Source: Cognatitamlana onchidii (lineage in GTDB: Bacteria; Bacteroidota; Bacteroidia; Flavobacteriales; Flavobacteriaceae). From it: DNA of 64,000 nt. Each line of letters starts with the position of its first letter. Positions within the stretch are counted from its first letter, which is position 1. Under the pieces are notes generated by a model, which saw nothing but the letters and a program-made list of their open reading frames with translations, made no database searches and had not been told where the DNA came from. Shown piece after piece: positions 8,719 through 17,523 of the stretch. The position numbers and the translations under genes are program-made. Location of the stretch: contig NZ_SRWZ01000002.1 in NCBI RefSeq assembly GCF_004804355.1, positions 62,001-126,000 of the forward strand, written 5' to 3'.

Positions 8719-9612
8719 ATGAAACAGTTTCTTAAATATTTACTTGGTTTTTTTGCATTGCTGTTTTTGGTTGTTAATTTAATTTCTTTTGGAAGTCTAT
8801 ATTCTTTAAATAAATCGGACTTTTACAAGCCTTGTTATTTAGTAAATAGTATTGATGAAGTCGAATATGATTACGTAATTATTGGGGCAAGTACAGGATT
8901 AACTACATTGAATACAACTATTATAGATTCTATAACAGGCATGAATGGTTTCAATTTATCTATAGATGATACAGGGATGGCTAATCATTATTTAATGTTG
9001 AAGCATTTTTTGGCAGAAGGAAAAAAAACAGCGTCATGTATATTAGTGGCTAGTGCAGAAGAATATGGCAAAAACCAAGAATTTATTGGTGACAATGACT
9101 ATCGGTTTTTACCTTTTATTAAAAGAAGCTATGTTCAAAACTACTTTAGTTCGTTAAAACCTAAAAGTGCAATAAATGTATTAAAATGGTCCGAATGGAT
9201 GCCTTTTTTGGGAGTTTCATATTATAATATTGAATTGTTTTTTCCTTCATTGATTGCCACCGTTAAACCAAGTAAAAGGAATAGGTTTGATAGTAAAGGG
9301 AATTATGCTTATCCAAATCGAAAATTGAATAATGATACTAAGAAACCAAAAACAAACATTAGGGTCAGTTTTAAAAGTGATTATTTAAATAAATTAAAAG
9401 AACTTTGTCATGATCATAATATTGAGTTGATTTATTATTTTTCTCCTTTAAGAACAAAATCTTTGAGTTTTGATGACGAGTTCATAAAGAGCATAGATCA
9501 TTCGAATATCTTCAAGGATGACACCTATTTTTATGACGATATTCATGTTAATACCTATGGAAATAAAAAAGCAAGTTTGTTGTTTGCTTATGAATTTATA
9601 AACAACTATTAA
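8719..9612 (+). CDS. Membrane-anchored SGNH-hydrolase-like partner of MBOAT
   Basis: 297 residues with one N-terminal membrane segment (about 5-26) and a periplasmic domain. The sequence YVIIGASTGLTTLN resembles the block I Ser motif of SGNH/DltD/AlgX-type proteins, and FYDDIHVNTYGNKKAS near the C-terminus looks like the block V DxxH motif. Overall similarity to named families is weak, so the assignment rests on these two motifs and on position directly after the MBOAT gene. It would accept acyl groups from the MBOAT protein and pass them to the polymer outside the cytoplasm (inference). Confidence 0.65.
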   Translation: MKQFLKYLLGFFALLFLVVNLISFGSLYSLNKSDFYKPCYLVNSIDEVEYDYVIIGASTGLTTLNTTIIDSITGMNGFNLSIDDTGMANHYLMLKHFLAEGKKTASCILVASAEEYGKNQEFIGDNDYRFLPFIKRSYVQNYFSSLKPKSAINVLKWSEWMPFLGVSYYNIELFFPSLIATVKPSKRNRFDSKGNYAYPNRKLNNDTKKPKTNIRVSFKSDYLNKLKELCHDHNIELIYYFSPLRTKSLSFDDEFIKSIDHSNIFKDDTYFYDDIHVNTYGNKKASLLFAYEFINNY

Positions 9613-9626
9613 TTACAATAGAGTGT

Positions 9627-10955
9627 ATGCCTTTTAAGTTTTTAAAATATTTACAGCCAACGCATTATTTTAGACTAAATAAGCAAGATGAGACATCGGT
9701 GTACCCTGTTGTTAAAGCCTTACCAAAGGATGTTCTAGAGCATTTAGAGCCCGATATAAATTATTCCAGTGCCTTGGCTAAGGAGTACGATTTATCTTGG
9801 CAAGCCATAGAAAAAGGACACATTGGAGATACTGAGACTTATCGCAATTTTAAAACCTTACCCCGCATTGATGAATATCGTTTTATTAGGAAAAACTTTC
9901 ATGCGTTTTGGGTGATATATGTACTGGGTATAAGAATTTTGAGTTTTAAGAATCCCGTTGCTGAAATATCGGCTTGTTTTAAAGCATGGTCTACTCAAAG
10001 AGATAATGTGGCAAAACATGCATTTTCGCATGAACATTTCGATAGTTTTAGTTCGAAGCTTATTGAAAGTAAGCCCATGGTAAGCGTTATTATACCAACA
10101 CTAAATCGATACCCCTATTTAAAAGATGTTCTAGAGGATTTAGAAAAGCAGAACTATACCAATTTAGAGGTTATCGTTGTAGATCAATCCAGTCCATTTA
10201 GAAAGGATTTTTACGAACCCTTTAATCTAGATATTCATATTACGCAACAAGAAGAAAAGGCTTTATGGCTCGCCAGAAACTCGGCTATTAAGCAATCTAA
10301 AGGCGATTTTATTTTGTTGTTTGACGATGACTCTAGAGTAGATAACAATTGGGTGTACAATCATTTAAAGACTTTAGATTATTTTGGGGCGCATATGTCT
10401 TCGGGGGTTTCCATTTCGAAGGTTGGGGCGAAAGTACCCGATAATTACTCGTTCTTTAGAATAAGTGATCAGCTCGATACTGGGAATGTATTAATTAAAA
10501 AGGAGATCTTTGAAAATATTGGTCTTTTTGACAGGCAATTTGAAAAGCAACGTATGGGCGATGGCGAATTTGGTCTACGAGGATATTTGGCAGGATATTT
10601 AAATGTGTCGAACCCCAAAGCGGAACGCTTACATTTAAAAGTTGGCAGTGGCGGACTTCGAGAAATGGGAAGCTGGGATGCCTTTAGAACTAAAAACTTA
10701 TTGGCGCCAAGACCCATTCCAAGTGTTTTATACCTCTACAGAAAGTACTATGGGAATGCTGCGTCTCGCTATGCTTTATTAAAGACCGTACCTATATCAC
10801 TGGTCCCCTATAAGTTTAAAAACAATCAAAAATTAATGGTGCTTGGGTACATCTTGGTGTTGGTGTTGATGCCTTTGGTTTTGTTTCAAGTGCTTAAGTC
10901 TTGGAAATTATCATCCAAAAAGTTAAAAGAAGGACCAAAAGTAGAAATGTTATAA
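9627..10955 (+). CDS. Glycosyltransferase family 2 with C-terminal membrane segment
   Basis: GT-A fold inverting glycosyltransferase, 442 residues. The nucleotide-binding start SVIIPTLNRYPYLKDVLEDL is near 150-169, VIVVDQSS follows, and the metal-binding acidic motif is LFDDDSRVD near 233-241. About 140 residues precede the GT-A core, which is longer than usual and of unknown role. A hydrophobic stretch near 403-423 probably anchors it to the inner membrane. Three bases separate it from the next acetyltransferase gene. It probably adds a sugar of the repeat unit; specificity is not readable. Confidence 0.88.
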   Translation: MPFKFLKYLQPTHYFRLNKQDETSVYPVVKALPKDVLEHLEPDINYSSALAKEYDLSWQAIEKGHIGDTETYRNFKTLPRIDEYRFIRKNFHAFWVIYVLGIRILSFKNPVAEISACFKAWSTQRDNVAKHAFSHEHFDSFSSKLIESKPMVSVIIPTLNRYPYLKDVLEDLEKQNYTNLEVIVVDQSSPFRKDFYEPFNLDIHITQQEEKALWLARNSAIKQSKGDFILLFDDDSRVDNNWVYNHLKTLDYFGAHMSSGVSISKVGAKVPDNYSFFRISDQLDTGNVLIKKEIFENIGLFDRQFEKQRMGDGEFGLRGYLAGYLNVSNPKAERLHLKVGSGGLREMGSWDAFRTKNLLAPRPIPSVLYLYRKYYGNAASRYALLKTVPISLVPYKFKNNQKLMVLGYILVLVLMPLVLFQVLKSWKLSSKKLKEGPKVEML

Positions 10956-10958
10956 TAA

Positions 10959-11489
10959 ATGATGCAACTGCGTTTTTTATATCGAGATATATTAAGACTA
11001 GTGGGTCGAAAAAAAGTAAGGTTTCTTTATTTTTTTTGTACTCGCGCTTTTATGGGGGTGTTATTATACCGTACGGAAAGAATGTTATTTCTTAATTTTA
11101 AAAAAGTATATCCAGGATTAAGACTATTGTTCTTGCCCATTATATTACTTTTTCAAGCTTATTCAAATATCGATATTCATTACAAGGCGAATATTTCTGG
11201 AGGCTTATTAATTTTGCACCCCTCGGTGGGTTGCGTAATCTCTGGGCAAGCCGAAATAGGGAGGAATTTGACCCTAACAGGTGGCAATATAATTGGGCTT
11301 AATAAACACAAACAAGGATATTTTAAACTTGGAGATAATTGCTCACTAGGTGCAAATGCAACAATAATTGGCCCATTAATTATTGGAGATTATGTCTCGA
11401 TTGGTGCTAATGCTTGTGTTACTAAAAGCTTTGATAAAAGTAATGTTACCTTAATTGGTGTTCCCGCAAAAGAAATGAAATCGTCATGA
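10959..11489 (+). CDS. Hexapeptide-repeat acetyltransferase (serine acetyltransferase-like)
   Basis: Second left-handed beta-helix acyltransferase of the cluster, 176 residues. The C-terminal two thirds has hexapeptide-like repeats (LILHPSVGCVISGQAEIG, LGDNCSLGANATIIG, IGDYVSIGANACV) ending with GVPAKEM, the typical SAT/maltose-transacetylase-like tail. An N-terminal helical part (about residues 1-60) precedes it. Start codon ATG is immediately followed by a second ATG, and either could be used. Its stop overlaps the next glycosyltransferase start by four bases. It probably acetylates a polymer sugar or a nucleotide-sugar precursor. Confidence 0.8.
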   Translation: MMQLRFLYRDILRLVGRKKVRFLYFFCTRAFMGVLLYRTERMLFLNFKKVYPGLRLLFLPIILLFQAYSNIDIHYKANISGGLLILHPSVGCVISGQAEIGRNLTLTGGNIIGLNKHKQGYFKLGDNCSLGANATIIGPLIIGDYVSIGANACVTKSFDKSNVTLIGVPAKEMKSS

Positions 11490-12529
11490 ATGTAGCTCAC
11501 TTTAACGTTTTACATGTTATTGATACTTTAGGTATTGGTGGTGCAGAAAAAATGGCCTTATTAGGGGTTAATGGGTTAAATAAGGCTCATGTAAATGTTG
11601 CTTTATTATTGCTCTTAAATAGAGGAGAATTGTTTAATGAATTGGAAAGCGATGTTAAAGTATTTGAGTTAAAGCGAAGAAAAATATGGTCGTATAGCTC
11701 GTTAAAACAGTGTGCTTTTATTATAAACCAATACGATGTAATTCATGTGCATATGCGCTACAATTATAAGTATATTAGGTTAGTTCAGCTTTTGTTTGGT
11801 GTTAAAACAAAAGTGATACTTCATGACCATTATGGTAGTATCGATACAGATGTAAGTGTGCCTAGTTTTTTTAAAATATTTAAACCAGCGTATTATATTG
11901 GTGTTAGCGAGAGTTTAACATCTTGGGCAACTAGTAAGTTAAATATAAAACCAAAGTCGGTTTTTGTATTACCGAATACCATTTCAAGGGCTATCTATCC
12001 GACTCCTGAAAAAGAAGGGGATAAAGGACTTGTTATGGTTGGAAATATCAAGCCAGTTAAAAATCAGTTGTTTGCAATTAAGTTGGCCCATGAATTGAAA
12101 GCACACCTAACCATATTTGGTAAGGTTCAAGACAAAGATTACTTTGCTTTGCTTAAGGATGAAATTGCGCGCCTGAATTATCATGATTTTATAAATTTTA
12201 ATCATGAAACTACCAATATTCAAGAACAGCTAAAACACTATAAATTGGCATTGCATTGCGCCTTATCTGAAAGCGGCCCTTTGGTGCTTATTGAGTATAT
12301 GGCACAAAATCTAAGCTTTTTAAGTTATAGCACGGGCGAAGTTTATAGAACCATAGGTCAAAAAACACCAAAGCTATTTATAGACACCTTTAACCTCTCT
12401 TCTTGGAAACAACGCGTGCTAGAATTAGAAACTTTTAACGAGTATGATTTAAACATCATTTATAGTTCCAGTTTTAGTGAGAAAAGGTACATTAAGAATT
12501 GTCTAGCTATTTATTCGAAATTAAATTAA
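11486..12529 (+). CDS. Glycosyltransferase family 4
   Basis: GT-B glycosyltransferase of 347 residues. The N-terminal glycine-rich loop is LGIGGAEKMALLG near 16-28, typical of GT4 enzymes, and the C-terminal domain shows MVGNIKPVKNQ and ALSESGPLVLIEYMAQN, a degenerate version of the usual E-x7-E motif. Translational coupling with the acetyltransferase before it (ATGA overlap) and a three-base gap to the next gene keep it in the operon. Its exact sugar is unknown. Confidence 0.87.
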   Translation: MNVAHFNVLHVIDTLGIGGAEKMALLGVNGLNKAHVNVALLLLLNRGELFNELESDVKVFELKRRKIWSYSSLKQCAFIINQYDVIHVHMRYNYKYIRLVQLLFGVKTKVILHDHYGSIDTDVSVPSFFKIFKPAYYIGVSESLTSWATSKLNIKPKSVFVLPNTISRAIYPTPEKEGDKGLVMVGNIKPVKNQLFAIKLAHELKAHLTIFGKVQDKDYFALLKDEIARLNYHDFINFNHETTNIQEQLKHYKLALHCALSESGPLVLIEYMAQNLSFLSYSTGEVYRTIGQKTPKLFIDTFNLSSWKQRVLELETFNEYDLNIIYSSSFSEKRYIKNCLAIYSKLN

Positions 12530-12532
12530 CAA

Positions 12533-13654
12533 ATGAAGCTTTTAATTATATCGCACACGGAACATTATACCGATACTAGTGGTGAGATTGTTGGGTGGGG
12601 ACCTACATTGACAGAAATAAACTATTTAGCCACTATTTTTGATGAGGTGTATCATATCGCTACACACCTTGACCAAGTACCGCCACCTAGTTCATTGCCT
12701 TATACCTCGAATAATATTCACTTTGTTCCTATACCTTATACTGGAGGTAAACGATTAATTGATAAGCTTGACATTGTATGGCATGCACCAGCTACCATCT
12801 TTAAAGTTTTTAAATATTTAAATAAAGTAGATCTTTTTCAATTAAGAGCCCCAACGGGTATAGGTGTTTATTTAATACCTCTGTTAACTCTTTTTTCCAC
12901 AAAAAATGGGTGGTTTAAATATGCAGGCAATTGGAATCAGGAAAACCCGCCTTTTGGATATGCTATACAGCGCTGGTTTTTAAAGCGACAAAAACGGAAG
13001 GTGACAATTAACGGTAAATGGTTAAATCAACCTAAACAGTGTTTAACCTTTGAGAATCCATGTTTAACACCAGAATTTAGAGAGCAAGGTATGCAAGTTC
13101 TAAGGGACAAGCAGTTTAAAAAGCCTTATATATATTGTTTTGCAGGCCGTTTAGAAGACGAAAAAGGTGTTAGAAGAATCATTGAGGCCATTAGCTTAAT
13201 TGAAGATAAAACAGCTATAAAAGAAGTTCATTTAATTGGGAATGGGCCTAAGATGGAGGAATACAAAGCTTTGGCAAAGAATGTAGGTGTACCCTTTATT
13301 TTTCATGGTTTTTTAAAGTTTGAAGCGGTTTTTGAGGTCTTTAAAAAAGCGCACTTCTTTTTATTACCATCGTCGGCGTCCGAAGGTTTTCCAAAAGTCA
13401 TTGCAGAGGCTTTAAACTTTGGGTGTATTCCAATAGTGTCTAAAGTGTCTTCTATTGCTCAATATATACATAGCGATATTAATGGATTTATATCGGCCCC
13501 CAATACTAGTGAAAATTTAAAAACACTGATTGAGCACGTTCATACTTTGGATGGAATTACATTGAAGTCTATGCAAAGTGAGCAGAGACTTATCGGTTTA
13601 TTTACGTACACCTATTATCTAGAGAGGATAAAAAAAGAAGTAGTAACAAAATAA
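12533..13654 (+). CDS. Glycosyltransferase family 4
   Basis: GT-B glycosyltransferase, 373 residues. The donor domain has CFAGRLEDEKGVRRIIEAI near 203-221 and SASEGFPKVIAEALNFG near 281-297, both standard GT4 signatures. The acceptor domain begins MKLLIISHTEHYTD. It is the last gene before a 95-bp gap, after which the polymerase-like gene begins with TTG. The gap contains no clear terminator, so read-through into the next genes is likely. Confidence 0.88.
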   Translation: MKLLIISHTEHYTDTSGEIVGWGPTLTEINYLATIFDEVYHIATHLDQVPPPSSLPYTSNNIHFVPIPYTGGKRLIDKLDIVWHAPATIFKVFKYLNKVDLFQLRAPTGIGVYLIPLLTLFSTKNGWFKYAGNWNQENPPFGYAIQRWFLKRQKRKVTINGKWLNQPKQCLTFENPCLTPEFREQGMQVLRDKQFKKPYIYCFAGRLEDEKGVRRIIEAISLIEDKTAIKEVHLIGNGPKMEEYKALAKNVGVPFIFHGFLKFEAVFEVFKKAHFFLLPSSASEGFPKVIAEALNFGCIPIVSKVSSIAQYIHSDINGFISAPNTSENLKTLIEHVHTLDGITLKSMQSEQRLIGLFTYTYYLERIKKEVVTK

Positions 13655-13749
13655 GAAGTTTGCCTTTAATTCCTTAGTATGGTGATCATTAAAAACATAG
13701 CTTAATCGCTATATTATTCGATAGTTTATATTAAGTTTGATGCATTGGT

Positions 13750-15111
13750 TTGAGAAACAAATTTAGTTATACAGGTTTAGTTGTCCTCCATTTACTATTT
13801 GGAGTGATTATTTTTTTAAATAGAGATTTAGGGAAGATTTATTTTATTCTTGCGCTCCTTTTTTTTCTTCGAAAAATAATTGTTACTCCCAAAAGAGAAA
13901 AGAGCCTGATAGTACTAAAGGGATGTGCTTATTTTGTAGGGGCTGAGGTGTTTTTTAGAATGACCAAAAGTGCCTTGTCTTATGAAGTTTGTAAGTATAT
14001 TGTTATTTTATTTACGCTGTTAGGAATCTATTACAAGGGGGCATCAGGCAGATCGTATCCGTACTTTATATATTTGTTTTGCTTGGTGCCAGCTATTTTT
14101 GTGGCCTCTATGACTCTAAGTTTTGAAGCTAATTTTAGGAAAAACATCTTGTTTGTATTGTCTGGACCAATCTGTTTAGGCATGGCAAGCGTATTTTGTT
14201 ACAACAGGACAGTCTCACGGAAGCAGTTGGATGATGTTCTCTTATATGTGTTACTACCTTTAATTTCACTAACAACCTATGTTTTTTTATACAATCCGAG
14301 TGTAAAAGACGTACTCTCTGGAACAAGTTCTAATGCGGCTACATCTGGAGGTTTTGGAGCGAATCAAGTGTCCACCGCACTGGGATTAGGTATGTTTTTA
14401 TTGGGTGCTAGACTAATTTCAGGATCTTCTAAATTAGGAATAAAAGTCCTAAATATTATACTTTTTGTAGCAATTTCATTTCGGGCAGTAGTGACTTTTA
14501 GTAGAGGAGGGGTTTTGGTTGGACTGCTGTGCTTAACTTTTTTCCTATTAAGCTATTTTGTTAATGCTCCTATTCGAATTAAAGGGGTGATATTAAGAAG
14601 AGTTATGTTTTTTTTAAGCGTCATGGTTGTAACTTGGGTAATTAGTTCTAATCAAACGATGGGGTTAATTGATAAACGATACGCCAACGAAAACGCTTTA
14701 GGGGAAGAAAAGAAGGATGTCACTACAGGGCGTTTTACATTGTTTATGGATGAAATTGAAGGCTTTGTTAAAAATCCTATTTTAGGTGTTGGTGCCAGCA
14801 GAACGAAAGACAAAAGAATTGAAGAGCAAGGGGATGGCTTGCCAACACATAATGAAGTAAGTAGGCTACTTGCCGAGCATGGGTTTTTAGGGATAGTAAT
14901 TCTCTTAATTTTAGTTTTTGCACCACTAGCTTACAGAACTCAAAACACGAAAAATTATTATTTTTATGCGTTTTTATGTTTTTGGTTTGCTACCATTAAT
15001 CATTCATCAATGCGCATTGCGGCACCAGCTTTTATCTATGCCCTATCATTATTAAACATAACCCATGACAAACCTACTATACATAGGAAACAAGCTATCG
15101 CAAAAAGGTAA
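13750..15111 (+). CDS. O-antigen ligase/Wzy-like polysaccharide polymerase
   Basis: Integral membrane protein of 453 residues with about ten to twelve hydrophobic segments. Features of the Wzy_C/O-antigen ligase family are a large extracytoplasmic loop (roughly residues 300-365) with LPTHNEVSRLLAEHGFLG at its end, and TFSRGGVLVGLL near 249-260. It probably joins lipid-linked repeat units in the periplasm. The start is TTG at 13750: the nearest upstream ATG is out of frame and an in-frame stop lies only 12 bases before. The 3' end overlaps the next glycosyltransferase by 47 bp in another frame. Confidence 0.8.
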   Translation: MRNKFSYTGLVVLHLLFGVIIFLNRDLGKIYFILALLFFLRKIIVTPKREKSLIVLKGCAYFVGAEVFFRMTKSALSYEVCKYIVILFTLLGIYYKGASGRSYPYFIYLFCLVPAIFVASMTLSFEANFRKNILFVLSGPICLGMASVFCYNRTVSRKQLDDVLLYVLLPLISLTTYVFLYNPSVKDVLSGTSSNAATSGGFGANQVSTALGLGMFLLGARLISGSSKLGIKVLNIILFVAISFRAVVTFSRGGVLVGLLCLTFFLLSYFVNAPIRIKGVILRRVMFFLSVMVVTWVISSNQTMGLIDKRYANENALGEEKKDVTTGRFTLFMDEIEGFVKNPILGVGASRTKDKRIEEQGDGLPTHNEVSRLLAEHGFLGIVILLILVFAPLAYRTQNTKNYYFYAFLCFWFATINHSSMRIAAPAFIYALSLLNITHDKPTIHRKQAIAKR

Positions 15112-16075
15112 GACAAAAACAACTATTGAAACCATGGGGAGCCTTTTGGAAAAGGAGGGGTTTTCAGTACATATAAGTTCTTCGAAGCAGAATAAGCTTA
15201 TTCGCCTTTGCGATATGCTCTTTAGTGTGGTACGGCATAGAAATAGTGTAGACTATGTTTTAATTGATACATACAGTACATCAAATTTTTATTATGCGTA
15301 TTTAACGAGTCAACTGTGCCGATGGTTTAAGCTTAAATATATGCCTATACTTCATGGAGGAAACCTTCCGAAAAGGCTAAAGGGCTTTCCCAAAATGTCT
15401 GTACAAATATTTGAAAATGCTTTTAAAAATGTTGCACCTTCTTTGTATTTATATGCTCATTTTAAACAGGCAGGTTTCACAAATTTGGAATACATTCCAA
15501 ATAATATAGCCATTAAAAATTATGTTTTTAAAATGAGGCCTATCGATGAGGTTAAACTTTTGTGGGTAAGGTCATTTTCTAAGTTTTACAATCCACAATT
15601 GGCGGTTAGGCTTTTAAAAGCGCTCAAAGATGAAGGTATTAAAGCATCTTTATGTATGATAGGCCCCGATAATGACGGAAGTTTAAGTAAAACAAAAGAG
15701 TTGGCCAGAGCGCTCCAGGTCGATGTAGAATTTACTGGATTATTGTCCAAGGAGGATTGGCATAATAAAGCAAGGGATTTCAATATTTTTATAAACACAA
15801 CGAATATAGATAATACACCAGTAAGTGTTATAGAAGCCATGGCTCTTGGGTTGCCTATCATCTCTACTAACGTAGGCGGTATGCCTTATTTAATTGAACA
15901 TGGGGTAGATGGTATATTGTTAGAGCCAAATAACTTGGATGCATTTAAATTGGCAGTTAAGCACTTTATAAATAATGAGGAAGTAACCAAAGAGATGTGT
16001 ATTAAGGCAAGACAAAAAGTAGAGCAGTTTGATTGGAACATCGTTAAGGAAAAGTGGAAAGCTTTACTTTGTTAA
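15065..16075 (+). CDS. Glycosyltransferase family 4
   Basis: GT-B glycosyltransferase of 336 residues. MTNLLYIGNKLSQKGKTKTT forms the first strand and acceptor loop, and the donor domain ends with NTPVSVIEAMALGLPIISTN and GGMPYLIEHGVDGILLEP, typical of GT4. The ATG at 15065 lies within the preceding polymerase gene, giving a 47-bp overlap; the next in-frame Met (about residue 24) would remove the first strand and loop of the fold, so I keep the early start. It is probably part of the same transcript and adds one sugar of the repeat. Confidence 0.85.
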   Translation: MTNLLYIGNKLSQKGKTKTTIETMGSLLEKEGFSVHISSSKQNKLIRLCDMLFSVVRHRNSVDYVLIDTYSTSNFYYAYLTSQLCRWFKLKYMPILHGGNLPKRLKGFPKMSVQIFENAFKNVAPSLYLYAHFKQAGFTNLEYIPNNIAIKNYVFKMRPIDEVKLLWVRSFSKFYNPQLAVRLLKALKDEGIKASLCMIGPDNDGSLSKTKELARALQVDVEFTGLLSKEDWHNKARDFNIFINTTNIDNTPVSVIEAMALGLPIISTNVGGMPYLIEHGVDGILLEPNNLDAFKLAVKHFINNEEVTKEMCIKARQKVEQFDWNIVKEKWKALLC

Positions 16076-16131
16076 CATATGTTATCTGACTTTTACTTGT
16101 TATCTTAGCAGCAAGAAAAATTTGCTATTGA

Positions 16132-17523
16132 ATGTCTAAACCGGGTATCCATTTTAATATATCAGAGCGTAAGGTGTTGCTGCGTATTTTTGATGTATTA
16201 GTTGTACTCCTTGTCCTGTATTTACTAGGTAATTCATTTCATTTTGATTATTTCACGTTAACCAAAGCAAACTGGACATGGGTGTTTGTTTTAATTCTGT
16301 ATCTATGGATTTTTGGGACCATTTTTGAATTATATGACCTTCAAAAAAGTAGTAAGTTAGAAAAAATAGCTACTAGTATTGTTTTTACGGTGTCTGTAAC
16401 AGTTTTGTTTTATTTGCTAACACCGTTTTTTACACCAGTTCTTCCAGAGAATCGTTTGCAAATTCTGTTCTTTTATTTAGGTATTTTGGTTAGTCTTTTT
16501 TCTTGGAGATTTGTTTATATAAATTTTGTGGCCTCTCCACGTTTTTATAAAAAGGTCTTAATTATTGGAGAAACGTCTAATATTCATGCTATAATTGAAT
16601 CGTTAGGCAATTCAGACCCCAATTATAAGATTGTTGGTTTTGTGAATTGTGAAGCTAATAAAGTTGGCACCATAAAATTTAAAGGTATTCCTGAATACCA
16701 TCCAAAGGATATTGAAACGGTTATCAATGAGGAATATATTTCTGAAATCGTAGTGGCAAGTTTTAATTTAGATTGTATAACATCCGAGATTTATTACAAA
16801 CTACTAAAGCTCATGGAAAAGGGGTTTCCGATAAATGAATACATACAGGTTTATGAGGATATGAATCATAGGGTTCCTGTACAATTTGTGGGGAAAGACT
16901 TTTACCGTTACTTCCCTTTTAGTAGAAATAATCAAAATAAGCTCTATCTGTTTTTCCATAGACTCTTCGATATTTTGGTGTCGCTTATTGGCTTGTTATC
17001 GGGTTTGGTTTTCTTGCCACTTATTCTTCTTGGTAATGCCATAGGAAATAGAGGGCCTCTTTTTTACACACAGGAGCGTGTTGGTAAGAACGGAAGGTTA
17101 TTTAAAATAATTAAGTATCGTACCATGGTTAAAAATGCTGAGCAGCATGGTGCGGTTTGGGCTAAAAAAGGAGACACTCGGATAACCAAGTTCGGAAAGT
17201 TTATGAGAACTACCAGACTCGATGAAATCCCACAGTTTATAAATATTTTAAAAGGTGAAATGAGTTTAATTGGGCCTAGACCAGAACGTCCAATTTTCGT
17301 AAAAGAATTAGCTCAAATGTTGCCTTTTTATGAAACCAGACATATGGTAAAACCAGGACTAACGGGTTGGGCACAGGTTAAAACAAAATATGCAGCATCT
17401 GTAGACGACACCTTAACGAAACTTCAATACGATTTGTATTATATAAAGCATCGGGGCTTTTTATTAGATATAAACGTGATCATAAAAACCCTTAGTACTG
17501 TTATTTTCTTCAGGGGGCAGTAG
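16132..17523 (+). CDS. Exopolysaccharide polyprenyl-phosphate sugar phosphotransferase (WcaJ-like)
   Basis: Initiating enzyme that moves a sugar-1-phosphate from a nucleotide sugar to undecaprenyl phosphate. It is 463 residues with four to five N-terminal membrane helices (about 15-125), a Rossmann-like middle domain (KKVLIIGETSNIHAI) and the C-terminal bacterial sugar transferase domain: QERVGKNGRLFKIIKYRTM, then DEIPQFINILKGEMSLIGPRPE and KPGLTGWAQV. It is the last gene of the cluster. Its 3' end overlaps that of the opposite-strand DUF4105 gene by 14 bp. The sugar is probably a hexose phosphate, but this cannot be proven here. Confidence 0.93.
   Translation: MSKPGIHFNISERKVLLRIFDVLVVLLVLYLLGNSFHFDYFTLTKANWTWVFVLILYLWIFGTIFELYDLQKSSKLEKIATSIVFTVSVTVLFYLLTPFFTPVLPENRLQILFFYLGILVSLFSWRFVYINFVASPRFYKKVLIIGETSNIHAIIESLGNSDPNYKIVGFVNCEANKVGTIKFKGIPEYHPKDIETVINEEYISEIVVASFNLDCITSEIYYKLLKLMEKGFPINEYIQVYEDMNHRVPVQFVGKDFYRYFPFSRNNQNKLYLFFHRLFDILVSLIGLLSGLVFLPLILLGNAIGNRGPLFYTQERVGKNGRLFKIIKYRTMVKNAEQHGAVWAKKGDTRITKFGKFMRTTRLDEIPQFINILKGEMSLIGPRPERPIFVKELAQMLPFYETRHMVKPGLTGWAQVKTKYAASVDDTLTKLQYDLYYIKHRGFLLDINVIIKTLSTVIFFRGQ

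Noticed and set aside
1-17523. Horizontal transfer marks (integrase, tRNA att site, IS) around the exopolysaccharide cluster
   Set aside because: None seen; the cluster is AT-rich, but so is the whole window, and no mobile-element gene or repeat pair borders it.
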